Below, in pieces: positions 1-13,728 of a stretch of DNA of 64,000 bases. The position numbers and the translations under genes were made by a program. Where the stretch lies: positions 7,817,001-7,881,000 of the forward strand of contig JAIUCV010000002.1 in assembly GCA_026724425.1 (NCBI GenBank), given 5' to 3'. Position 1 is the first letter of the stretch; every line of letters begins with the position of its first letter. The notes below the pieces were generated by a model that searched no databases, was not told the DNA's origin, and saw only the letters and a program-made list of their open reading frames with translations. The stretch comes from Erythrophleum ivorense (taxonomy: Eukaryota > Streptophyta > Magnoliopsida > Fabales > Fabaceae).

Positions 1-3000
1 ATACCCTTCTTGTGCAAGTAATGAGCACAAAAGCCGAAGTTCCGCTTGTGGTAGGTTACTTAGTACACTCTGAGTCTCACATTCCTCAGGATTACCAGAG
101 GTTTTGGATTTGGAGGAATCAACAATTTTAGTTGATGTATCAACCCCAGAAGTCGTAACACCAGGATCTGTATTTGTATCTGCCTCCGTTGCAGAAATTT
201 GTGGCCCAGATGATGGCTCAGAAGTAGAACTCGAAAGTTTGTCAGATGAACTAGACTTGCTTCCAGCATTATCAATGATAACCTCAAGCAGATTTAGCAG
301 CTGCAAGTATAAAAAAACAGATAAACAATAATCATGTCAGCATTGTCTGCATGCACAGAAATAAGATGCTAATATACCATATAAAAATCAAATCATCACC
401 TGCTCAAGATGGGCTATGCTCCTCAAATAAAGGGGCTGGTTCAAAAGACTCAAAAGCATTGCAAGGGATATGTACTCATTATTTTCACTGCTAACTTCGT
501 CTCCAACAACCATCACAGCTTTGCCACACATGCTGTTGGCATTATCTGGTTCTCTTGGGGCATGATGAGGATGCCTAAACTGAAGCAAAATTTTTGCCAC
601 ATATGGATGATTACGAGAAAGATAAGTGAGAGTTTCAAGTATACGACGTGAGAGCAAGGGAGGAACTCCTACGCAATCAAACAACATATAAGGTATTAGT
701 TAAATCCTCTGCCAAAAGAAGAATAAAGAAAAAGATTCAACAAATAATATAAATGGCCACTCTAGCACAAACAAGCGTGGGGAATAGGAAAATGAAAATA
801 TTTTCAACTACAGCCTCTCACTTTTTACTACCTTGGGAAAATTTAAAACTAAAAGCACGTATTAAGAAAATTGACAAGCTACATAAAAAAATTGAAGGAT
901 GACCGCCAATAAGGGCAAGGTATGATCTGTCAGAATCCGAATATCCAATATTCAACCATTACAAATGCTTGCACCACTAGCCATTACCACAAACACTTCG
1001 CTACTAAAAATACAAATATACCTTTCAATACCTACATCTATCACTGAAAACATATAAATCCCATCACCACTGATTCTCAGTCACATAATATCTCAAACTA
1101 TATTTATCACTAATAAGATTGATCAACTGATCTTACCATTGAAAGATTGAGGACGTGAGTACATTACATTGCTCTGACAACCATATAGTCTATATGGTGG
1201 CTCAGCTGCACTAGAGACACTTCCAGACTTCCTTACATCTAGCATAAGTAGGTCCATCAGAATTTTCACCAAAGTAGTTCTAGTCTCACTATGGGCACAA
1301 AGATTCAAAAGAAGCCTCTGCAACTGAACTTTATAGAGTGGCTGCAAAAAGAAAAGGATACTAAATAAACAATAAAATAAAAAGCATTTCGAAGGACTGT
1401 TTAATATCATAAATTGATACCTGAACTACACGAAATAACCGAATCATGGCATGCAAAGCTTCTGTGTCAACTAGAGGTGCTCCATCAGCTTCAACTACCT
1501 TAGCTCCAATAGATCTGCGTGAAGAAATGCTTCCCCCAGCCCCATCCAGGCCAGAAACAATACCTTCACCACGTCTAGAAGTCTCACCTCTACGACTTCT
1601 GGGGTACATACCAAAGAGGGTACGACTGTAACGGTGTGCAAACCTCTCCCGCAACATATTTGCCTCAGCAACAAGAGCAGGTGTAAGATTTGCAAGGATA
1701 GCATCAGATGATGTTAAAAGAACCTGAAGAGAACATGAATATAATAGTAAATACATGCAACTTACATTTACTAAACAAAGTTCCACTGACAAACTTACCT
1801 CTTCTCGTAACTCTGAAGGAAATGTTGCAATTATCGAGACTGTATCCATTTCAACAGGTTGACCTTCCAACTCCTGGGACTGATGGAGCCTCTGTGCTTG
1901 CTGTTGTGCAAGAACTTCTGCTCGAATATCTGGGGGGAGAGCTGCAAGGAATTCTGGATCAATATCTCCAGTGTTCTGAGACTCAGCATTTGATGGTTGA
2001 GCCACTTGTCCCTGTTGAGCTGAGAGGACTTCAGCACGCAGCTCCTCAGGAAGAGCATCTAGAAAGGCAGGATCAATTGCCCCTGAACCAGCATCACTGT
2101 TCACCTGCTGCTCTGCTGCTGGACCTTCTTGATCTGCATCTCGGCTAGAATTTTCAGAAACTTCAGTAACGCTATGGAGGGAAGCATCTCTCCCACTTAC
2201 ATGAGAAGAATGACCAAAAGCCATATTTGCTCTTCTTGAACGTGCAGCCTGTGAATCACTTGCTAGTACCCTTTCTACAGAAACCTGCCTTTCTCCACCA
2301 TCATCATGGCCATCAACACTTCCAATCTCAACATCTAGGCTCCTAAGGCTTTCACCAAAAGTTGCCCCACTGCCACTACTCTCTTGGCTCACAGCTTCAA
2401 CATCCCGCACAGCGGCATCATTATGCTCAAGCTGCATCTCAATCACCTGTGAGTGAGTACTTGATACATCAGCCTGTGGACATCCAGTTGCTGCAGGTCT
2501 CATATCAGCATCAGAGTTATCAATTGCTGCTGGAGTCATTGTACCACCACTTTGATTTGCATTGCTTTCAACTGGGATTTCTGGCCTTGCACCTCCTGAT
2601 TCTTGTGTTTGTCTGACTTCAACTTTACTCTGAGGACCTGCTTCTGCTATGTCCTGATCAGATAACTTTTCAGGGGTAGGCCGCCTTAATTGAGAGACAA
2701 GCAGCTCCTCAAGGCCTGGCAGTATGACACCATTGTTTGATCCACCACTGTGCTGGTTATCAATCCATAAATTCAAACGGTGGCCATGGCGTCCACTCCT
2801 CAATGATCGGAATATATTATCCAAACCTGTTGAGCTGTTCTCCGATATACTATCTGAAATTATTTTTTAATAGAAGGAAGTCATTAAAATATAAAATCGA
2901 AGTGTTGTTTGCAAAAACAAGAGATACCAAATTATTATTATTTTTTTAAAAAAAGAAGCATAATTGGAGTAATATATCAATAAAAATAGAGTAATATATA

Positions 3001-6000
3001 AAGAAACCAGCCTGATTCCCCAGTAGATGTGTGGAATGAAGAAGGTCCAGCTAACAGTGGATGGCGGGAAGGATTAGCAGTATCACCAGTTCTACCCAAA
3101 AGACTGTAAATGGATGTGGTCCTCCCCGGACGTCTAGATCCAAAAAGTTCAACTGGCATCACATGGAGAGCTTCATTTGGAAAACTATTTTCTCTACCAA
3201 AAACCTCAATATGGTCAAAAACATTTATTCCATTAATGCCCTCCTCAAGCCGTAGGATAACCCCATCTTCGTCATCCTCGTCATCCTCATCATCTTCCTC
3301 CATCACTTCATCGAAATCATCATCATCAATCTCACGATCATCTTGATCTGTGTCAGGGTGTGGCAAGTGATGGACTTCATCTTCCAAATCATTATGTTCC
3401 TCATCATCCTCATCATCTTCATCTACATCTTCACCATCATCTCCAGACATCTCATCATCCTCCTCATCGTCATCGTCATCGTCAAGATTTTCTTGTTCAC
3501 GAGGCTGGATTTCAAATCGTATCTCCACATTTTCAATACCATTCTCAAGACCCCTTGCATCCTCAGAAGTTTCATGCATGTAATCATCCTCATTAGCAGG
3601 AGCAAAACTCCCATCGAGATCTTGATCATGTTCCATATCATCAGTGACAGCTTCAGACTCACCATAGGACTGAATTGCATTGTAAGATGCAACATGGTCC
3701 ACTTGAAGAGAATCATGATTGGCTTGAGATGTCATTTCCATGGACTGAGATGCATCATCTATATTCTCCATTCTTCCAGGTTGACTAAGATCCAAAGGCT
3801 TTGTCGAACTATCACCCTTCCCAAAATTAGAATCAGCTGAATGGACAAGCTCCTTGGTTACCAACTCAAGTGCTTTAACAATTCCAGTAGCAACTTTAGA
3901 TGAGTCAGCATGGTCCAGGTCCAAAACCTGGAGAGTACGAGTGAATGATTTAACCAGCCCAGCATCCATAAATGTGGCAGAGGCCTCTGCCGAGATCGAT
4001 GAACCAGCAGGTGTACGAGCAGCCAAAACATCATTAAGTAGGTCAACAAAAACCTGAATATCATTGCCTGGTGGCTTAACACCATTACAAGAATCAACAA
4101 ACTCATTTATAATATGACTAATCTCACTGAAAACCCTCCTTCTTGCCTCTGTGGAACGAACACAAGCAGCCACCATAAACTGGTTAGCCCTGGTTGCAAG
4201 TTTCTGCCTCCAATCACCATCAAGTTTCTTGTCCTTTTTGGCACTTCGAAAATAAGGAAGAAAATTATGAAGAATATGGTAAAAAATTCCACCCATGCTT
4301 AAACCAACTGGACTCTTTTGATGAGTGAACTTAGTGCTGCTCATTTCAGCATCTCGTCGAAGAAGAACATGTACAGATGATGAATACATCAATAATATCT
4401 CTGTCAGAAGCTTCAAAATAAATACAACTTTGGCAAGTGATGCAGAAGCTTCCTGCATGCTGGTCTCATACTCCTCAGACATGGTGGCAACTGCTTTTCC
4501 TTTTCCCTTAACTGCAGAGACATCAATGTCCATGTCACTTGATTTTGGGGTGCTAGGAAGGGCATTTAAGGTCATGTCATCCTTCGCAGGTGGTACAAAA
4601 GTGCATATGGATTCAAGAAGAAGTTCTATCACGTTTATAAAACTCTGAGTGGGTTTTCTATGACTCTTGCCACTCTTTGAATCATGGCTTTTGCCATGGC
4701 CATTTCCAGAAGCTGCTGAGTTTGCATTTCCCAAACCAACCCTCCCATCATTAATCTGTGTTTTGTCTTTCTCTAATGATCTATCTTTCTCCTTTTCTTT
4801 CTCCTTAGGTTTATCCCGATCTTTCAGCAAGACAATGTAAGGCCTTTCACCTACCATCTCAACTTGGCACACAGATTGAGCAGCCTGCATGAAAATTACA
4901 GGATCCCGAGAAATCACAGAAGCTAAATTTGACAGGAAATTGCGAGCACTGAGCCTTCCAATTGGATGCCTGTTAGAAGCAACTAAAAGACAATGTTTTA
5001 TTTCAGATTCCATTGCTTGCTGGAGGGTTTGCGGATCTTCAAGGACCTGACGTATTATACTGGCAGCAACATTGTCAAACCCAGGGAAGAGGCTACTGGT
5101 TGGCAAAGAAAGGAGTAAACTTAAACCCCCAGCATCAAGAAAGCTAAGGGCAACAGAATGATTCCTTGTAAGATTGGAACATAGTAACAGAACAGCATGC
5201 ATTGTATCCGATGGAAGTTGGTTCTTCATACAACTACAAGCAATCTCAACAAGTCTCTTCTGCTCATCTATATCTGCATACTTCATAGATAGTCCCAATG
5301 CAGACTGCAATTTGTTTTGCCTATTCTCATCAATGGTAATTGATGCCTGCTGGCTATCTACTGGTTCCTTCTTCAGCTGCTCTGCAATTTCAGAGTTCAG
5401 TTTTTGATCCACTTGCAACAGCCTGTCTAATGCAAGAAAAGCCGCCATAACCCATTTTGGCACCTGCTGTTTCACCCTCCTATCAAGACTCGAATCCCAC
5501 TGGTGGAGTAGATCTGAGGCAATTTTGATCAAACCAATCTTTGAAGCAGCTTCCCGTGCCTCAGCATCCTCATTCAAAATTAAAGCAAAAACATGGAAAA
5601 GAGCAGCCAGCATGGTATTATTTCCATTACTAAGTACCAAACCACATTCTTTGATCTGGTCAACAATAAATGAGACAACGTTAGACCTATATTGACCATC
5701 ATCTTGAGAGCATATCATCACAAGCAAGTCTCGGACAGGAAAAGCAAGAGATTCCTTCTGCAGAAGTTTTGTGCAAGTAGATAATAACTTGTCAACTGGT
5801 GGAAGTTGGACAATCTCTTCCTCAATCTGCAGAGCATTATCATTTGCAACAGTATCTTTTGTGTCTGATTCTGAATTCCCAAGGGACATGGCAAGCGCAC
5901 GGGCAAGTTCATCATCTTCTTGAGTATCCTCTGGATGGGAGAACAACCACTCCATTGCCAACTCCACACTATTTGACCCAACTTGCCTCAGAGCTTCCTC

Positions 6001-9000
6001 CGCTCTAGACCTGGAAAAACCCATCTCTACAATGGTTGAAATAGCTGTTTCATTTGGAGGAGGCCCTGTAATATGAGCACCATTGCTGCTATTTACATTT
6101 TTTACTTCAACCCCATAATAAACATGCTTAATGATAGAAATTACAGTAGAAATAAATTCATAACTACAATCAACAAACTGGTAATGAGTCCAAACTGGAA
6201 GTACAGCCTTTAACACCTTGGATTGGAGGACCTTCACAAAAGTCTCCGCATCCCGCGGGAAGAGAGTATCACCACTTGTAAGGGGCTGTGCAAGCAAGTG
6301 CTTTGTAAATGAAGATAAAATAAAAGAGGATGTCACTAGATGGTCCATAAATTTACCATAACTAGCTAAAGGACCATAAATCCATGAATGATCTGTATCT
6401 TCCTTGTCATCTTGCTTCAAATTTCCATCATCAGTTTCCATAGGCGATGCAGGAGCCCGATTAACTGCAAAGAGCAACTGACTGGTAGCTTCAAATGTCG
6501 TCAATACAGATTGAACAACCCCATGTCCATACAAGCAATTCAATAAAACAGGATTGCATGAATCTGACTTCTCCATTATAATGCTATCCATAAAACCAAT
6601 CACTTTACCATAATAACGACACTTTGTTGATATGGATGCCTCTGCTACTGAAATATTTACATGGCCAAAATTCATGTGATCTAGTGAAATGGATGCAAAA
6701 GTTGAAGCCACTGATTTTGCTGCAGGACTTACACTCACAATATCATCACGTCGACGAGAAGGTAGCAGCATTACCTTTCCTAACTCTTGAAACAAATGGG
6801 TGATGTGAAATGAGAGTGATCTGACCATGTCACAACAAGAGGTATAATACGGCCTCTGCTTCTCATATTCTTTCTTATTATTTGCCCCAGACGCATCAGA
6901 AGACCCAGAACGATGAGACTGATGAGACTGATCACTGGAAGCTAACCTCATGTTTGAAGGACCAACAGAACTTGATCTATTATGAGAACCAGTGGCACGG
7001 CCCAGATCTCGATACAAGTTTATAAGGTCAAAAAACTGAGATTCAATGCTCCACCCTGATGTCCTCCTTCTCAGTAATGGATCAAGAAACTGCCTGAAAG
7101 AGTTAAACCTTTGCTCTTCAGTTTCATTAGCATCCACTTCTGCCTGCTGTGAGTCAGCAGATGAACAAGCCCCATCATCCTCAGTATCAGGCTTTGTATC
7201 TTCAAGTAGAGCAATTTGCCACAGAACTTCGCAATGGACACGTCCAATGTCCTCCAGAACATCTTTACTGCCATTTCCAAACTCCGTCAGCAACGCAGTC
7301 ACCCAACGGTTGTCTTTTGAGGCAGCGAGAAACAGAAGGAACTCAACCAGGAAAAGTGAAGAAAATATGCCACTATCAGTTGTCATCCTTGGATCCAGCA
7401 ATAAATGTCCTGAAGCTGCATCAAACCCAACTAGTGCTTTCTTCAAGTGCTCTCTAAGAGAGGAACAGAAGGCCCGTGCCAGAGGAGCAGAGTGATGCTG
7501 AGTAAACCCCTTAAAGACCATGGTGCTATGTAAAGCAATAGACATGCCATCTGAGGATTGTGCAATAGTGGGTCGTAATAACAACTTCAACAAAGCTTCA
7601 ATTCCTGATTTTTCCACAAATAACCGGCATGTTTCAGAATTTTCCATTGTCCTGTGAACCAATACCATCAAATGAAAGATGCACAGCTGAACAAACTGGT
7701 CATCACTCATCCCTTCTGCAGCTGAATCTGCTGTACTAACAAGGCAGCAATGGCCTTCATTTTCTTTGTCTTCACAATCTGTTTCCATTGCAGTATCCTC
7801 ATTAACTTTTCCTGAAGATCCTGTACTATTACCATCCCCAAAGGATGCAATCTTATGGATGATTTCAATGATAATATCAACGCCAATGCTTCGCAACGAA
7901 GATACATGACGTAGAAGTTCCTCCACAGCATTTGCAAGAGGAACAATAGCCTCGTTCATTGCTAAGACATACTTTTTGCTTGTGAAGAAGTCAACAAGGA
8001 ACCGCAGTGATGAATTTTCTCTAACAGCCTCTAAGCCCTTGGCATTAAGACAAATAGCACCAAGACCATTGGGAATACATGTCAAAGCCCTTGATGAAGG
8101 AAATATTCTAGATCCAACTGAAGATAGAAATGCATCAGGAAGACCCATCTCATGCAGAGCAGAAAAACATGTAGGATCCTTGTGGATCATTTCACTCATA
8201 ACAGTAACAGCTGAGTAATAAATATCACCTCCAAACTTATCTACATTCTGAAATATCAACACTAGTGTTGCAGGTAAAGAACTGTCTTGTGAATGTTGAG
8301 ATCTAGTAGAGTTTGCAGGGGCATATGTTGCAGAACCCAGTGCCTTGAGCGAGACCTTTATGAGCCTCTTCTGGGAGTGCAGCTGGTCAGTATTATGTCT
8401 TGAGCTTTCACCAGTGAGCATCACAGCATCATTTTCTCTGACCAAACCAATAACTCTGTGCACCTCTATCTGTAATCTCTGAGCTAAAAGCTCGACACCC
8501 CCCAATTCTTTAAACAAGGATACAGCTGAGCTACTATAATCCATAAGCTTCTGAAGGGTTTTCACAGCAAAACAGACAAGATGAATGTGTGCCGGATCAG
8601 AATCCTCCAGCAATGGCAAGAATGTGGGTACCATGCCAGAACCCCTAATATTACTCCCAGAAGTCGAGGTTGAAACCACATGGAGCAGATAAAACTGAAG
8701 AAGTGCCTCAACAAAGGCAAGGGATGATGGATCATTAGAACCTTTTAATGACAAAATAGCCCTCTGAAGCACATTCAGAAGTATCATGCGGTTCCCTCCA
8801 GCAAAACTTACACTAGATCCACTCAATATCCGTGCCCGTTCATGTGATGATGTATATGCTGCCAATTGAGCTCCTAACGCAAGCATTGCTAATGTTCTGA
8901 TAGATCCAGAAACAGTTTCCTCAGATCTCACAACCCTAATTAACTCATTTGTATATTCTGGTTCATTAGCAAAAAAGGACACAAGTTCATCATGAGCATC

Positions 9001-12000
9001 ACTGGACTGGACCAGCACAATAAAAGCAAGAAGGCAAATCCTGCTGTAAAACCTGCATATTCTAGGTGATCGGAAGGAACGAGCATATCTAATTCTAGTG
9101 AGCAATGAAAATCGGAGATCTGAAGGAACACTATACTGCTCAATGCACTGCTTCAACAATAACAAATCATCTTCTTTCCGCGAATGCATGTCTGGCATAT
9201 GAATAACTCTCAAACTTGGGGAAACCATATCTACACTATGTTCCTTGCTTTGGGCACTTGGTCCATGCAATTCAAAATAAAGAGTCGAACCAATGCGGTA
9301 ATTAGATTGGTCACAACCATTCTCTACATCAGAAGGAAATAAGCACAATGCTTCATCTTGGGTTTTCTCATTTGCCATAATACAAGAATACAAACCCAAG
9401 CCCTCCTCCTTGCTTCCCCATCCCTGTGCTAGGGAGAGGAGATAGCTGTTAACTGAACCACATCCAACCATCTTTGCACTTCCATGAAGCTTAGATGGAT
9501 TTATTTTTACAAGCGCAGAAAGAGTTTCCAATGCAGCTATAAGAATCTCAGGATCTGTAGAAGCTAGTAAAAGCTTGAAATGCTGAAAAGAGAGGAACAA
9601 ATATTAGAAATAAAATTTTTTTCAAAGAGTCACTAGGCTAAAATAGAGGAAAGAAGGAATGGTGGCACAGAAATTGAATTAAGACTATACCTAGGAGTCT
9701 AGAACAGAAAATATTTTCAGAACAACTCACCTCTAAGCCATCAAATGAACTCTTGTTAGGACAATTCTCTAAAATTATTTGCATCGCCCGTAATATTTGC
9801 AGAATTGCATGTTTTGGTAATGGACTTTCATCTTCTAGAATCCTATCAGACAATGTCAAATCATTTCTACACGACAAATACACCTTGAAGTATGTATCAA
9901 AATGAAGAAACAATGGCCTCCAGTGATGAAAATTTCCCTGAAAAAAGAAAAAGAAAAAGAAATATATGTCATGGGAAAAGATAAAATACTTGGTGAGGGA
10001 AAATGAGCATGGTATTACCTTACTGTACTCCCACCGAAAACCAGAGAGTGGTATTGCTATATCTTGTAATGGACACTGTATGACCTTCTCAATGAAGGCT
10101 TTGATTTTAGGAGGCTGAAATCAATCAATCACCAAATTCAGATTAAGTTGTCTGGGTAAAGAGAGAATAAAATAATAATAACAAAAACACAAAAACAAAA
10201 ATTAAAATGATAAAATTCAAGTTTATATCAGTTCATCTAATCCCCCATCAGAAATTTAAGTGCATGCATACAGATAGAAATACGAATGTAACCACAAACA
10301 TGAACATACATGCTAGTGGATCTAATAATCCAGGCTGGGCACAGTTGAAGCAATCTTCAAAGCACACATTTGAAATTAAGATCACCCAAAGATCAATTTT
10401 GACAAAAAATTTAGGGGAAAAAATGGGAATTAAAAGAATTTAATGATACAGAAACAAGCATTTGCAAATGATGGACCCAAAATTTAAAATAACAGCCTAA
10501 GGACCTTGGCACCAAAAACAGTGCATGAGCAAAAAGAAATAATACCAAAACTTAAAGCCAAAGGCTGCTATACTTTTTCCCTCTGCGTATGAAAACACAC
10601 TATCAGAACCAAGGATTTACCATACATTGCATAAAGTCTCTAAAGTAACTCCATGAAATTATAATAATCTGGGCTAAACACCAGAGAATGACCAGGAAGT
10701 AACATTATCATCCCCATACCACTTGCAATGCAATGCTCAGGAAGATAAGGAAGGCAACTAGAACCTCATCAGTAATATCAAATCATTCTCCATTCAACAA
10801 TTATTCAAACTCCTTATCATGTCAATCTCAAGGGACACTCAAGTAGCTCGATCTGCTAGGCAAGTGGCACTAAAGCCCTTGCTCAAGTGAAGTAAGGTAT
10901 TAAAATTTGATAAAAGAAAAAAAGCGTGCCTTATATAAATAAAGAATAATTGAAATTTATTCATTGTTATCATATAGATCAACTGCTCAAGAATAAAATT
11001 CATATAAAATAGTAAATTTTTAAGACTAAGTAAGATAACAAGCCAAAAAGCCAGCCTTGGCTCAAGTGGCACCTCCCTTGACTTAAGGGCTCAGGCTGAG
11101 TTCAATCTCTAACCCACCCCTTTTCCCAGTCCCAACCCCCTAGGACTTGTGACTCCTATGCAACCCAAATAAAAGAAGGGGGGAAGGGGGGCCAAAAAAA
11201 GATTCAAGTTCACAGGAAAAAAATAAGAGGATGTAGCTGATTTAAATTTCATACAAAAAACCTCTTATGCATTCATATTGTGTAGAACTTATTTCGAACC
11301 CTCTTTGATTACCCCCTCTATCTACCTTTTATTGCTTTATTTTAGACTCAGTTTGACGATGAAGGACTTTGAAGATAGAATGTCTCATCTAATTTAGCTG
11401 AACAGAGATGAAATAACATTTGACTAGTAAAATAGAAAGCAAAAGGGAGTGGATCAGCTTTAAAAAAAAAAAAATACAGAAATTCACCATCGGTTCTTTC
11501 TGATGCATTAGCTAAAAAGTGATTGAAAGAAGTGTGAGCAAGCGGACGGGCCGGCAGGCGTGTCTCAGGCAGCAAAGGCAAGCATCTTGCCTCCCTCAAG
11601 AAGGACACTAAATGGCCAGAGGCAAGGACCCTTCTGGCACCTCGCCTCAGCCCTTTAACTCCACTGGATCTTATGTAGTATTTATTTTCTTGGCTATATA
11701 ACGAATCTCAAGACAAATTCAAGTAGCTCAATTTTATTGATAGTTTTCCAGGCCATTTTAAATTCTAAGTGCACATTTAAAGCAACTGATATTCTAATGA
11801 TGCTAAATTTATTACATGCACAGCTATACTATTAATTTCTCCACTTTAGTTCAAAAAAAGTCAAATCTACATTTTGGAGTGGCGGGTGCCATTTGCATAT
11901 TGACCTTGAAAAAAAAAATGCAGATAGTAAAACAGCTACACTGATAAAATCACCAAAGGACAGAACATAAAACCTTTGATGGCATGCAATTGCAATAATT

Positions 12001-12277
12001 GCGATGCACCCGCTCATTTTCTCAGTACATAAGACTAAGATGGTGGGGAAAACGTTAACGGGCTAACCCATTAGTCAGGGATTAATCCATTAAAACACTA
12101 ATCGCGAATATAATATACCATGCAGTGCAGGGTATAAATGGTGCAACAATAAGTGTTAATTTAAAAAAAAAAATAACTCACCGGCTCAGAGTCCAGTTTG
12201 ACGGAGGGGCCAATGGCACCCTCGCTGGACAAAAGTTGCCGCAACCTCGACGGCCAGCTCGATCTCAGGGTTGTCAT
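1..12277 (-). CDS. UPL1: UPL1/UPL2-type HECT E3 ubiquitin-protein ligase, 3' end outside window
   Basis: Giant HECT-class E3 that takes ubiquitin from an E2 onto a catalytic cysteine and passes it to substrates. Coding exons, in transcript order: 12182-12277, 10019-10114, 9731-9937, 3012-9582, 1799-2853, 1421-1723, 1137-1341, 400-668, and 300 running off the left edge. Junction phases all agree, giving 3,034 codons without a stop. The start is the ATG at 12275-12277 (protein begins MTTLRSSWPSRLRQLL), followed directly by the conserved PPKIKAFIEKV segment. Visible parts: N-terminal armadillo-like DUF908/DUF913 region (about residues 90-800), UBA domain (about 1305-1350, IVEMGFSRSRAEEAL), UIM (about 1360-1375, DDELARALAMSL), a long acidic tract (about 2165-2245), and the DUF4414 region with IDPEFLAALPPDIRAEVL. 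Family members are about 3,700 residues, so roughly 650 residues including the whole HECT domain lie beyond position 1. UPL1 and UPL2 are close paralogues and I cannot separate them here. Confidence 0.95.
2854..3011 (-). other. GC-AG intron of UPL1
   Basis: This 158 bp intron starts with GC instead of GT on the minus strand (3010-3011) and ends with AG at 2854. Only this donor joins the upstream reading STGES to the downstream reading SISENSS in phase (the split codon becomes Asp). The nearby GT would create a stop codon. GC-AG is the commonest non-canonical class in plants. Six of the bases around the donor (AG|GCTGGT) only partly match the usual GC-donor consensus. Confidence 0.75.
3012..9582 (-). 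CDS. UPL1: UPL1 giant internal exon (DUF908/DUF913, UBA, UIM, acidic tract)
   Basis: A single uninterrupted exon of 6,571 bases encodes about 2,190 residues. Its acceptor is at 9583-9585 (the exon starts HFKLLLAS) and its last bases are TCAG at 3012-3015, followed by a GC donor. The UBA domain is encoded near 5.93-6.05 kb and the UIM near 5.85-5.92 kb. The acidic tract, almost pure Asp/Glu, is encoded at about 3.25-3.49 kb and explains the GAT/GAG-rich, repeat-like sequence there. A Lys/Glu-rich charged stretch (KEKEKEKDRSLEKDK) lies near 4.76-4.81 kb. UBA and UIM both bind ubiquitin in this family. Confidence 0.95.
10115..12181 (-). other. UPL1 intron 1 (2.07 kb)
   Basis: The donor (GTGAGT) follows codon 32 at 12181 and the acceptor is at 10115. 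The intron is phase 0, separating LDSEP from PPKIK. It is AT-rich and holds a SINE-like sequence at about 11.05-11.18 kb. Two short phrases containing CAAGTAGCTC recur near 10.84 and 11.72 kb. I saw no coding exon inside it. Confidence 0.8.
11045..11180 (+). repeat. SINE-like tRNA-derived sequence in UPL1 intron 1
   Basis: A polymerase III A-box-like motif (TGGCTCAAGTGG, about 11058-11069) is followed 30-40 bases later by a B-box-like motif (GAGTTCAATCTC, about 11099-11110), the spacing seen in tRNA-derived plant SINEs. An A/G-rich tail follows. The rest of the sequence gives no coding signal. The call rests on the two boxes and their spacing; no target duplication was identified. Confidence 0.45.
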
Positions 12278-12700
12278 CTCACCTCAACTTCACAACTGCC
12301 CAAAAGTAATTACAATAAAAATCAAAAGAACAAAAAAAAAAATCCATAAATAAAGTAAACCGATACCAAAAGCACAGAAATTGAAAAAGATGACACCGGA
12401 ATCAAAAAGTTAAAGTCGGAAGATATATTGAAAAACAGATTATATTCATCACATACCTGTATAATATTGCTATATGCTTGTATATCAAGGAGAGAAACGG
12501 TTACCTGGGAGATGAGAGAAAAAGAAATTGGGCGCATACACATCCAAAGAGCGAAGAGAACACGACGCAGAGAGAGAAGAGAAGCGAAGCGTAACCCCAA
12601 AGAAATGTGAGAGAAAGGGGAGAGGGGTGGGGTTGAGAGTCGCTGCCTGTGTGCCCCTTGGTATAAATTTTATTTTCTACACAAATTTTGGCCCTCTTCG
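12278..12700 (-). promoter_or_regulatory. UPL1 5' leader and core promoter region
   Basis: Upstream of the UPL1 ATG the minus strand carries a CT-rich leader (about 12.50-12.65 kb) typical of plant 5' UTRs. Upstream of that is a TATA-like stretch (AAATTTATA, about 12660-12670). Donor-like sites (CAG|GTATGTGA near 12457, CCAG|GTAACC near 12508) and an acceptor-like GGGCAG near 12300 suggest a leader intron, but which pair is used cannot be settled from sequence. The plus-strand open frame across 12528-12875 lies over this leader and has no family signal. Confidence 0.5.
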
Positions 12701-13688
12701 AATGGGGAAAGTGGGTTTATATAGTGAGAACTGCGCAGAGTCTTTTCTCCTGCAGGGTCTACAAGAATTGAGAAAGGCGGTTTATCCTTCGTTGCCCCTA
12801 GGTTTTGTGGTATTCTGCAGTGGGTCTCGTTTGTTAGCTTGGAGTCATGGACCTCATTACATGGTTTCCAGTTAACAATTTTTTTTTTTTTCTTGGAGAA
12901 AACATTTAATATGCGAAGTTATTTCATTATTATTATTATAACATGCACAAGCCATCACAGCACCAATAAATAATATTCAGCTAGAATAAATAAATTTCCC
13001 TGCAATTTTACGTTAGATATAAATGAAAATTCTTAATTATAAAAAATTGCCCATCATAATTCCAACTAATATCAATATCTGTTTACAACTAATAAATCCA
13101 ATTTAAATCTAAAAATTATCGATAAAACCCATTAATAAACGCCTAAGTTAAATCACTAAAACTTGCGTAGTCTAATTCATAATTCAGAATTGATATGTTT
13201 TTATAAAAAGTATGTACACTAGTGAAAATGAATCAATCATTTTAATATTGGGTTTTTTTCTATTATTTGTTTATACAATATATGATCAAAATGTATACTT
13301 AAAAATATCTGTCATTAGTTCCACTTGAGTTAAATTCTCTTAGAGAACACCTTATGAGTGACATTTAAGGAAAAGATTTGATCCTATAATACCCAATATA
13401 TATGTCTTTTTTTTTTTTTACACACTTCCAACATTTTTTCTGTTGAATGTTTGTTGAAAAGAAAGAGAAAAAATTGTTCACCCAAAAAAGAGAAATAATT
13501 AGGTATAATGTATAAATAACAAGAATTATTATTTTGTTAAGTTTTAATCATCAAACAATCATAGTAAATATGTTTGTTCTTGTTAGGTGATAATTATGCC
13601 CTTTAACCACTCCACGTTGTTTTGACATCGTATTATTCACGTAGGGGGAAAAAAAAAGATATCGTAATATTCACGATAATGATATAAT

Positions 13689-13728
<40 letters not shown>

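Noticed and set aside
3250..3500. GAT/GAG-rich repeat resembling a microsatellite array
   Set aside because: It is the coding sequence of the conserved acidic tract of UPL1.
12528..12875. Plus-strand open frame of 115 codons
   Set aside because: It lies antisense over the UPL1 leader and promoter, is Arg/Glu-rich by composition, and shows no family signal.
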